From Betaproteobacteria bacterium (GTDB lineage Bacteria > Pseudomonadota > Gammaproteobacteria > Burkholderiales > Casimicrobiaceae): a DNA stretch of 6,573 bases. Below, one piece after another: positions 1 through 5,398 of this stretch (position 1 is the stretch's first letter; the number at the start of each line of letters is the position of its first letter). The DNA lies in assembly GCA_003153335.1 (NCBI GenBank), contig PLYG01000257.1:1-6573 (forward strand), read 5' to 3'. Position numbers and translations under genes: made by a program. The notes below the pieces were generated by a model, which had not been told where the DNA came from, made no database searches, and was given only the letters and a program-made list of their open reading frames with translations.

Positions 1-167
1 GATTCAACTTCCAGTGGGCATGGGCAAGCGGCCATGCGGCCGGGCAGGTTGCCTGAACTGCCGGAATCGCGGGGCCGTGATTATCGCGTGTTTGCGAAAC
101 TGTCCGGACAATTGCTTGCGAGACAGCGGGTCTGACTGTTGCGCGCCCGCATCGGCGACCTGGAGGC

Positions 168-173
168 TACAAT
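168..173 (+). promoter_or_regulatory. Possible -10 box for the GST-like gene
   Basis: TACAAT matches the sigma-70 -10 consensus at five of six positions and would place the transcript start about 25-30 bases before the GST start codon. No good -35 element is visible 16-18 bases upstream (the sequence there is GC-rich), so this is a weak call based on one box and its position. Confidence 0.35.
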
Positions 174-201
174 ACCGGTCGACTTTTCACCGGGAGTGTT
201 C

Positions 202-819
202 ATGATCGACCTTTACACCGCCAATTCGTCCAACGGCCGGCGCGCCGCCATCATTCTCGAGGAATGCGGATTGACCCATCGCGTTCACAAGTACGCCTTG
301 CTCAAGGACGAGCACAAAAATCCGGAATTCGCCGCAATCGCGCCGGCGGGTTCGATTCCGGTCATCGTGGATTCGGACGGGCCGGGCGGCATGCCGATTA
401 CCCTCGCGCAATCCTGCGCGATTCTGCTCTACGCCTCCGAGAAGACCGGGAAATTCATGCCCCGGAATTTCGCCAGCCGGGCGCTGGTGTGGCAATGGTT
501 GATGCAGGCGGCCACCGACGTCTCGCCCGCGTCGGCCAACATCTTTTACAACGTGGTGCTGATGCCCGACAAGTCGGAGGCGAACGGCAAGTTTTTTCAG
601 GAGCGCGCGCTTAAGGTTTTTGGGGACTGCAACCGGCAACTGGCCGATCGCGACTATCTGGCGGGCGAACTGTCCGTGGCGGATTTCGCGCTCTATCCCG
701 TTTACGCGGTGCGCAAAAAAATTATCGACGAGGCAGGAACGCTGGCCCACCTCACGCGCTGGGGCGAACGGATGGCGGCCCGGCCCGGCGTGCAAAAGGC
801 AATGCAAGCGGCGTTATAA
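202..819 (+). CDS. Glutathione S-transferase-like protein, Nu-class (YfcG/Ure2p-like)
   Basis: A 205-residue cytosolic thioredoxin-fold protein. Residues 1-85 form the GST N-terminal domain. It opens MIDLY, then S9-x-N11-G12, which corresponds to the T-P-N-G loop of Escherichia coli YfcG; it also has the cis-proline I52-P53 before beta-3 and the Q70-S71 pair expected to hold the glutathione gamma-glutamyl group. Residues 90-205 form the helical C-terminal domain, with the conserved N-capping box S158-V-A-D161 in the stretch YLAGELSVADFALYP. Known Nu-class members use glutathione for disulfide reduction or peroxidase activity; the substrate here is unknown. The start at 202 is preferred over an in-frame upstream ATG at 139 because GGGAG lies just upstream and homologues begin MIDLY. 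Length is close to YfcG (about 215). It stands alone and converges on the downstream - strand gene. Confidence 0.9.
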   Translation: MIDLYTANSSNGRRAAIILEECGLTHRVHKYALLKDEHKNPEFAAIAPAGSIPVIVDSDGPGGMPITLAQSCAILLYASEKTGKFMPRNFASRALVWQWLMQAATDVSPASANIFYNVVLMPDKSEANGKFFQERALKVFGDCNRQLADRDYLAGELSVADFALYPVYAVRKKIIDEAGTLAHLTRWGERMAARPGVQKAMQAAL

Positions 820-838
820 GACACCTATCTACGCAAGA

Positions 839-909
839 TTCCCTTTCCCCGCTCGCGGGCGAGGGAAACCCGCTTCCCTCTCCCTCGGGGAGAAGGATAG
901 GGTGAGGGG
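839..909. repeat. Palindromic intergenic repeat of the CCCTCTCC...GGTGAGGGG type
   Basis: The 127-base gap between two converging genes contains several nested inverted repeats: TTCCC (839-843) with GGGAA (863-867), CTCGC (852-856) with GCGAG (859-863), TCTCCC (879-884) with GGGAGA (888-893), and CCCTC (876-880) with GAGGG (904-908). The second half resembles a dispersed intergenic element (CCCTCTCCC-loop-GGGAGA followed by AGGGTGAGGGG) that I recall from many beta- and gammaproteobacterial genomes. It could fold in RNA from either strand and may help terminate both convergent transcripts, though there is no long U-tract. Copy number in this genome cannot be seen from one window. Confidence 0.6.
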
Positions 910-946
910 TCGAAAGTCGGAGAGCGGTGTCCTATTCAGCTACGCG

Positions 947-2536
947 TCAGTCGATCCGGACCCACTTGGCTTCCTGCCTGTCGTCCGCGCGATGGACGGT
1001 GGTGACGTTCTTTTTCATCGCCCACGGCCGGATCTGATGGTGAATCGGCAGATACGCGACTTCATCGTTGAGCAGCTTGTAGACGTCGCGTATCATCGCG
1101 TCGCGCTTGGCCACATCGGTTTCGACCTTGATGCCGTCGATCAACGCATCGACTTTCGGGTTGCTGTAGCGGCCGAGATTGTAGCTGCCGTCCGCGCCGC
1201 CCTTCGGATCCACGGTGCGTTGCAGCGCCTGCAACGAGTACAGCGCGTCGAACGTCGAGACGCCCCAGCCCAGCATGTAAATCGACGTATCGAATTTGAG
1301 TATCTTCGGTATGTAGGTGGCAAACGGCATCGCATTGAGCTTGGCCTTGACGCCGATCTTGGCCCACATCGAGGCCATGGCCTGGCAGATTTCCTCGTCG
1401 TTCACATACCGGTTGTTCGGGCAATCCAGCGTGACCTCGAATCCGTCGGGATAGCCGGCTTCGGCCAGCAATTTTTTCGAACCCTCGACGTCGACAGGCG
1501 GACGCTTGTCCAGTTCGGCCGACCAGCCGTGCACCTGCGGCGCGATCATCATCCCCGCGGGAATGGACAGGCCGCGCATCAGCGTGCGCTTGATCGCTTC
1601 CGCATCGATAGCCTGGTGCAGCGCCAGCCGGACGCGGCGATCCTTGAGCGGATTCTTGCCCTTGACGCTTGAATACAGCAACTCGTCGCGGAACTGATCC
1701 ATGCCGAAGAAAATGGTCCGATTCTCGCCGCCGTCCAGCACTTTCAGCGCCGGCGTCTGGCGCAACCGGGCGACATCCTGCGGGGGCGGGTCGGTGATGA
1801 TGTCGACGTCGCCGGAGAGCAGCGCGGCGACGCGCGTGCCGTCGGATTTGACGGGCGTGAAGATCACCTCGTCGACGTTGCCTTCCATCTTGTCCCACCA
1901 GTTCTTGTTCAGCGTCAGCTCGATCTTGACGTCGGCCTGCCAGGTCTTGAGCATGTAGGGGCCGGTGCCGTTGGCGTTGCGCGAGGCGAAGGACTCTTCG
2001 CGGGCGACGTAGTCCTGCACGTTCTCGGCCTTGTTCTTCACCGACCAAATCTTGCTCATGATGCGGAAGTTGACGAACTCGCGCAGCAGCACCGGGTTGG
2101 GGCCGGACAGGATCATGTCCACCGTGTAGTCATCTATCTTCTTCGCCTCCTTGACGCCGGACACGTAGATTTGGTTGGTGCCCTTCGGCTGCATGATGCG
2201 GCCGTACGAGAAGACCACGTCGTCGGCTGTGAACGGGGTGCCGTCGTGAAACTTGACACCCTTGCGCAGATTGAAGCGCCACTGCGTCGGCGTGATCTGC
2301 TGCCAGCTCGTCGCCAGCGCCCCTTCGACTTGGTAGTCCTTGGTGTAGCGGGTCAGCGCCTCGTAGACATGCATCTGAAAGTTGAGCGTGGTCTGGTGAT
2401 TCTGGGCGTGTGGATCAAAGGTCAGCAGGTCGTTCTGTGCGGCCCAGCGCAAGGTCTTTGCCTGAGCGGGGGCCTGAGCCACCAGAGCCAGACCTGCCGC
2501 GAGCGTCGCCGCGACGATCCATGCGTTGCGTTTCAT
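947..2536 (-). CDS. ABC transporter substrate-binding protein, family 5 (peptide/Dpp-Opp type)
   Basis: A 529-residue periplasmic solute-binding protein. Residues 1-26 are a Sec signal peptide: basic start MKRN, hydrophobic core of A/L/V/G, and an A-Q-A cleavage site before K27. No lipobox cysteine is present, so it should be free in the periplasm. The mature part has the family-5 signature around residues 86-111 (W-R-F-N-L-R-K-G-V-K-F-H-D-G-T then TADDVVFSY), followed by N189-G-T-G-P-Y and the usual domain II and III blocks, including KDRRVRLALHQAID near 298-311. Such proteins deliver peptides, opines, nickel or other solutes to an inner-membrane ABC permease; the ligand cannot be read from sequence. 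The start is fixed by an AGGAGG Shine-Dalgarno and the signal peptide; an upstream extension of the same open frame to 2806 would spoil the leader. No permease or ATPase genes adjoin it. It diverges from the MFS gene. Confidence 0.93.
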   Translation of the reverse strand: MKRNAWIVAATLAAGLALVAQAPAQAKTLRWAAQNDLLTFDPHAQNHQTTLNFQMHVYEALTRYTKDYQVEGALATSWQQITPTQWRFNLRKGVKFHDGTPFTADDVVFSYGRIMQPKGTNQIYVSGVKEAKKIDDYTVDMILSGPNPVLLREFVNFRIMSKIWSVKNKAENVQDYVAREESFASRNANGTGPYMLKTWQADVKIELTLNKNWWDKMEGNVDEVIFTPVKSDGTRVAALLSGDVDIITDPPPQDVARLRQTPALKVLDGGENRTIFFGMDQFRDELLYSSVKGKNPLKDRRVRLALHQAIDAEAIKRTLMRGLSIPAGMMIAPQVHGWSAELDKRPPVDVEGSKKLLAEAGYPDGFEVTLDCPNNRYVNDEEICQAMASMWAKIGVKAKLNAMPFATYIPKILKFDTSIYMLGWGVSTFDALYSLQALQRTVDPKGGADGSYNLGRYSNPKVDALIDGIKVETDVAKRDAMIRDVYKLLNDEVAYLPIHHQIRPWAMKKNVTTVHRADDRQEAKWVRID

Positions 2537-2540
2537 GATT

Positions 2541-2547
2541 TCCTCCT
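2541..2547 (-). promoter_or_regulatory. Strong Shine-Dalgarno of the substrate-binding protein gene
   Basis: Read on the - strand this is AGGAGGA, ending four bases before the ATG at 2536 (with AAATC context). It matches the anti-Shine-Dalgarno almost perfectly and decides the start over the longer open frame. It is immediately preceded by CTCCAG, which can base-pair with an upstream CTGGAG in the leader. Confidence 0.85.
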
Positions 2548-2604
2548 GGAGTCGATGGTGCTCCAGACGACCGTCTGTTGTTGCGGTGCGCTGGAGTTGG
2601 CCGT

Positions 2605-2633
2605 ATGGTATGCCTCGCGCCGTGATCTTGCAA
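2605..2633 (-). promoter_or_regulatory. Candidate sigma-70 promoter of the substrate-binding protein gene
   Basis: On the - strand a -35-like TTGCAA (2633-2628) is followed by a 17-base spacer and a -10-like TACCAT (2610-2605). Each box matches consensus at four of six positions and the spacing is ideal. The predicted transcript would start near 2598 and carry a leader of about 60 bases. This is a pattern match only. Confidence 0.4.
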
Positions 2634-2699
2634 ACACGGGGGCTCGGCGAATACCGACCCGCCGCCGCCGATTTCCGGCCGTGTCTCGATTCGCGTAAA

Positions 2700-3875
2700 A
2701 TGATGACATCCGCGGCGCCGGGACCTTCCTGCACGCGGGCTTCCCGCGTGAATCTCCTCCTCATCATTTTCCTGACCGTGTTATGCCATGCAGCCTTCAA
2801 CGGCACGCGGGTCGCGGTGTCGCTGTTTGCGTTGAGTCACGGCGGCTCGCCGTTTGTCGTGGGCCTGCTCATGGCGTTGACGGCCGCTCTGCCCATGCTG
2901 TTCGGCGTGGCCTCCGGACGCTGGACCGACCGCGTCGGATCCAGGCGGCCGATGCTGCTGGGTTCGTCGCTGGTGCTCGCAGGTGCGCTGCTGCCGGCCA
3001 TCTCTCCCGCGTTGCCCGCGTTGTTCCTGACGTCGGCGCTGATCGGCACCGGCATGATGGCCACGCAGGTGGCGCTGCAAAACGCGGTTGGCGAGTTGAG
3101 CACCGTGCGCGAACGCGCGCACAACTTCAGCCACATGGCGCTGGGCATGTCGGTATCGAGTTTCGCCGGGCCGCTGATCGCCGGTTTCGCCATCGACCAT
3201 TTCGGTTATCGCCCCGCGTTTGGCCTGCTGGCCGTACTGCCGCTGGCGACCCTCGTCTTGCTGTGGCTCGGCCCCGTCCGGCTGCCGCCGCCGTCGCCGC
3301 ATGCCCAACAACACACCGATCGCAATGTCTTCGACCTCCTTGGAACGCGCGAATTGCGGCGGGTGTTCATTGCCAGTTGCTTGCTGGCGATGGGTTGGGA
3401 CCTGCATACCTTCATTGTTCCCATCCTGGGCACCCAGCTCGGACTGTCGGCGTCGCGGATCGGCGCCATTCTCAGCGCCTTCGCACTTGCCACGTTTACC
3501 ATCCGGCTCGCGATGCGCTGGATCGCCGGGCGCTTCACTGAATGGCAGGTGCTCACCGGTGCGATGTTTCTGGCCGGCGCCACCTACTTGCTGTTTCCGT
3601 TTGCCGGCAATGTGTGGCAGTTGACGTGCCTGTCGTTCACGCTCGGGTTGGGGCTGGGCGCCGCGCAGCCCATGGTCATGGCGCTGATGCATCACATCGC
3701 GCCCGAAGGCCGCGCCGGCGAAGCGCTGGGCTTGCGCACGACATTGATGAATTCCAGCCAGGTCGCGCTGCCGCTGGTGTTTGGCGCAGTCGGCGCGGCG
3801 CTGGGCATGACCACGGTGTTCTGGTCAGTGGCCATGTGCTTGGGCGCGGGCGGATATTTCACGCGCAGGCGTTAG
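2700..3875 (+). CDS. Major facilitator superfamily (MFS) transporter
   Basis: A 391-residue inner-membrane protein with about twelve hydrophobic helices (roughly residues 17-41, 52-72, 85-104, 106-126, 144-164, 172-191, then 222-243, 251-272, 283-302, 306-327, 350-370, 371-388). The two six-helix halves are split by a polar central loop near 192-220 (PPPSPHAQQHTDR). The MFS motif A sits between helices 2 and 3: G73-R-W-T-D77-R78-V-G80-S-R82-R83. It looks like an uncharacterised drug/sugar-efflux-type MFS protein; the substrate is unknown. The start is uncertain: tandem ATGs at 2700 and 2703 give the best N-terminus, but no clear Shine-Dalgarno precedes them; a GTG at 2748 directly before helix 1 is an alternative, and the frame stays open back to 2526 over the neighbour's leader. 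It is divergent from the binding-protein gene and convergent with the SWIB gene. Confidence 0.9.
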   Translation: MMTSAAPGPSCTRASRVNLLLIIFLTVLCHAAFNGTRVAVSLFALSHGGSPFVVGLLMALTAALPMLFGVASGRWTDRVGSRRPMLLGSSLVLAGALLPAISPALPALFLTSALIGTGMMATQVALQNAVGELSTVRERAHNFSHMALGMSVSSFAGPLIAGFAIDHFGYRPAFGLLAVLPLATLVLLWLGPVRLPPPSPHAQQHTDRNVFDLLGTRELRRVFIASCLLAMGWDLHTFIVPILGTQLGLSASRIGAILSAFALATFTIRLAMRWIAGRFTEWQVLTGAMFLAGATYLLFPFAGNVWQLTCLSFTLGLGLGAAQPMVMALMHHIAPEGRAGEALGLRTTLMNSSQVALPLVFGAVGAALGMTTVFWSVAMCLGAGGYFTRRR

Positions 3876-3881
3876 CAGAAC

Positions 3882-3907
3882 AAAAAGGCGGGCACGCGGC
3901 CCGCCTT
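3882..3907 (-). terminator. Rho-independent terminator of the SWIB gene, possibly bidirectional
   Basis: A perfect 9-bp stem, AAGGCGGGC (3885-3893) with GCCCGCCTT (3899-3907), encloses a five-base ACGCG loop. Read on the - strand the stem runs into a TTTTT tract (3886-3882), the classic intrinsic terminator form, 34 bases beyond the SWIB stop codon. On the + strand the same stem follows the MFS stop codon by 9 bases but has only a weak TTCT tail, so it may serve both convergent genes, better on the - strand. Confidence 0.85.
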
Positions 3908-3940
3908 CTGAATTCCACACGCGGCTTGGCCGCGACTGAA

Positions 3941-4363
3941 TTATTTAAGGTGTTTCGACACCAGCTTGGTCATTTCGAACATCGACACCGGGGTCTTGCC
4001 ACCGAACACAGCCCTGAGCTTTTCATCGGCATTGATCATGCGCCTGTTGATGGCGTCTTGCAGCTTGTTCTTCTTGATGTAGTCCCAAATCTTCTTGGTG
4101 ACTTCAGTGCGCGGCATGGGCATCATGCCGATCACGGCGCCCAGCATCGCCGACGGGTTCATCGGTTTCATGAAGGCGGCGTTGGGCTTACGGGGTTTCT
4201 TTGGCGCCGCGGCTTTTTTTGGGGCGGCTTTCTTGGCGGCTTTTTTGGCCGGTGCTTTCTTGGCGGCTACTTTCTTGGCCGCTGGTTTTTTTGCTGCCGG
4301 TTTTTTTGCTGCAGGTTTCTTGGCCGCTGGTTTTTTGGCGGCTTTTTTCTTTGCTGTAGCCAT
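3941..4363 (-). CDS. SWIB/MDM2-domain protein with histone-H1-like Lys/Ala/Pro tail
   Basis: A 140-residue, very basic protein in two parts. Residues 2-60 are almost only Lys, Ala and Pro, built on AAKK/PAAKK units like the tail of histone H1 and bacterial H1-like proteins; this part should be disordered and bind DNA non-specifically. Residues 61-140 are a complete SWIB domain: FMKPMNPS, then AVIG, MPRTEVTKKIWDYIKKN, LQD, N-R-R-M-I-N-A-D, AVFGG and the C-terminal MFEMTKLVSKHL. SWIB domains occur in eukaryotic SWI/SNF subunits and, in bacteria, notably in Chlamydia (including topoisomerase I fusions) and in betaproteobacteria. A chromatin- or nucleoid-associated role is inferred; no enzymatic activity is expected. 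The start is supported by GGAG seven bases upstream of the ATG. It has its own candidate promoter and terminator, so it is probably monocistronic. Confidence 0.93.
   Translation of the reverse strand: MATAKKKAAKKPAAKKPAAKKPAAKKPAAKKVAAKKAPAKKAAKKAAPKKAAAPKKPRKPNAAFMKPMNPSAMLGAVIGMMPMPRTEVTKKIWDYIKKNKLQDAINRRMINADEKLRAVFGGKTPVSMFEMTKLVSKHLK
4241..4345 (-). repeat. 15-base tandem repeats encoding (P/A)AAKK units
   Basis: Within the SWIB gene, residues 7-41 are pentapeptide repeats: AAKK, four exact PAAKK copies (residues 12-31, bases 4330-4271), then VAAKK and APAKK. On the + strand this shows as recurring TTTTTTGCTGC or TTCTTGGCCGC blocks. The copies differ at synonymous positions, so they are not freshly expanded, but the array is long enough for slippage or recombination to change the tail length between strains. 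Confidence 0.85.
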
Positions 4364-4402
4364 AAGTTTTCTCCAAACAGTTGAGTTAACAATGATGCCG
4401 CG

Positions 4403-4489
4403 CAGAGTGAAAATGAAGCACGACGTCGGAAAGGATCATGCGCCTCTCCATGGGCGCTTGCAAGTATTTTGTGTCGATTTTTCACTCTG
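4403..4489. repeat. 11-bp perfect inverted repeat flanking the SWIB promoter
   Basis: CAGAGTGAAAA (4403-4413) and its exact reverse complement TTTTCACTCTG (4479-4489) are separated by 65 bases that contain the candidate SWIB promoter. The two arms could be paired operator half-sites or could frame a loop in DNA; the long spacing makes a simple RNA hairpin less likely. The match is visible directly; a function is inferred. Confidence 0.55.
4435..4463 (-). promoter_or_regulatory. Candidate sigma-70 promoter of the SWIB gene
   Basis: Read on the - strand, a -35-like TTGCAA (4463-4458) is followed by exactly 17 bases and a -10-like CATGAT (4440-4435), each four of six to consensus. It would start a transcript near 4428 with a leader of about 65 bases. 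The same TTGCAA plus 17-base spacing occurs before the substrate-binding protein gene. Confidence 0.4.
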
Positions 4490-4762
4490 TCTTTGCTACA
4501 AAGTGATCGGAATACGACACTGGCAGAAAGCTGATTCGCGCGGAGCATTCACCGTTTCTTGTGTTTGCGGCGGTGGTTTTCCGAACATCGACGCGCAGTG
4601 GCCGGCCACACCCGCCCCGAACTCCCGAAAAACAGGCGCCGCCAAAGCGGACGCAGAGGAGGCCGGTTGCGGCGCCGTGGGCACCGAACCTGACGCGGAT
4701 CATGGCAAGCGGCAGACAAAGATGGTACCTTCGATGCCACCGGAATCCGGACCAGGAACGAC

Positions 4763-5398
4763 ATGAGCCTTGCTGCGCTGCGCCAGGAGTACGCGCTGAA
4801 AACACTCAACGAATCCGATGTGCTGCCCGATCCGCTGGCCCAGTTCGCGCTGTGGATGCAGGAGGCCATCGATGGCCAGGTCCCCGAGCCTACGGCAATG
4901 ACCCTGGCTACGGTCGCGTCCGACGGCCGCCCGTCGGCGCGCATCGTGCTGCTCAAGGCATGCGAACCCGGCGGCTTTGTGTTCTATACCAACTACCAGA
5001 GCAGAAAGGGAAGGGAACTCGCCGCCAATGGGCTGGCCAGCCTGGTCTTCCTCTGGAAGGAGCTTGAGCGCCAGGTGCGCATCGAGGGGCGCGTGGAGCA
5101 CGTGTCGGCCCCAGAATCCGACGCCTATTTCGCCGTCCGGCCGCTGGGCTCGCGGCACGGCGCGTGGGCGTCGCCGCAAAGTGCCGAGATTCCCAGTCGC
5201 GAGTGGCTCGAGACACGATGGCACGAAGCCGAAGCGCGCTATGGGGACAAGCCTCCGCGTCCGCCGCATTGGGGCGGCTATCGGGTGCTCCCCGATGTGA
5301 TCGAGTTCTGGCAGGGACGCCAAAGCCGGCTGCATGACCGTCTCGTCTATCGCCGCCAACCCGATGGCGGCTGGCGCATTGTCCGCATCGCGCCCTGA
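4763..5398 (+). CDS. pdxH: Pyridoxamine/pyridoxine 5'-phosphate oxidase
   Basis: A 211-residue cytosolic FMN enzyme that oxidises pyridoxine 5'-phosphate or pyridoxamine 5'-phosphate with O2 to pyridoxal 5'-phosphate and H2O2 (EC 1.4.3.5), the last step of the DXP-dependent vitamin B6 route and of B6 salvage. The split-barrel core has the expected FMN contacts R60-IVLL-K65, Y75-T-N77, S80-R-K82 and Q104 in LERQVRIEG. Residues matching the E. coli substrate site are present: K65, Y122, R126, S130, then R189-L-H191 in the hallmark EFWQGxxxRLHDR block, and the protein ends in the typical R-I-A-P. Length is near E. coli PdxH (218). The start has AGGA five bases upstream. It is the first gene of a + strand run; its TGA directly abuts the ATG of the next gene, implying cotranscription and probably coupled translation. 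Confidence 0.97.
   Translation: MSLAALRQEYALKTLNESDVLPDPLAQFALWMQEAIDGQVPEPTAMTLATVASDGRPSARIVLLKACEPGGFVFYTNYQSRKGRELAANGLASLVFLWKELERQVRIEGRVEHVSAPESDAYFAVRPLGSRHGAWASPQSAEIPSREWLETRWHEAEARYGDKPPRPPHWGGYRVLPDVIEFWQGRQSRLHDRLVYRRQPDGGWRIVRIAP

Larger units (their letters stand above)
4364..4762. other. Non-coding intergenic region between the divergent SWIB gene and pdxH
   Basis: About 400 bases with no convincing gene; short open frames here lack ribosome-binding sites and recognisable sequence. The left part (4364-4490) holds the SWIB ribosome-binding site (GGAG, 4374-4371), a candidate - strand promoter, an 11-bp inverted repeat around it and an 8-bp palindrome CGACGTCG (4421-4428). The right part (4490-4762) holds an 8-bp perfect inverted repeat, GGCGCCGC (4635-4642) with GCGGCGCC (4669-4676), that could fold in a pdxH leader, and the pdxH Shine-Dalgarno AGGA (4754-4757). 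I could not identify a credible + strand promoter for pdxH. Confidence 0.6.

Noticed and set aside
1..135. Open + strand frame from the window edge to TGA at 133-135, possibly the tail of an upstream gene
   Set aside because: Only 44 codons, third-position G/C near 60%, lower than I would expect for genes in this GC-rich window, and no recognisable sequence; it cannot be told from chance without upstream sequence.
187..807. 206-codon open frame on the - strand fully covering the GST-like gene
   Set aside because: It is exactly antisense to a gene with clear domain matches, is rich in Arg/His/Gly/Pro as expected for a GC-rich shadow frame, and has no recognisable motif.
2581..2609. Possible + strand promoter for the MFS gene (TTGCGG, 17 bases, TATGGT)
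   Set aside because: The -35 box matches only three of six positions, and the -10 overlaps the stronger - strand -10; a TAAAAT at 2696-2701 is another candidate but overlaps the chosen start codon. Neither is convincing.
2781..3695. 304-codon - strand frame antisense to the MFS gene
   Set aside because: Composition dominated by Gln, Arg, Gly and His without a hydrophobic core; the + strand frame gives a textbook MFS protein with motif A, so this is a shadow.
4184..4363. Low-complexity TTTTTTGCTGC-type tract as a regulatory or phase-variable repeat
   Set aside because: It is explained by the Lys/Ala/Pro codons of the SWIB protein tail; the units are 15 bases, so copy changes keep the frame and would not switch the gene on or off.
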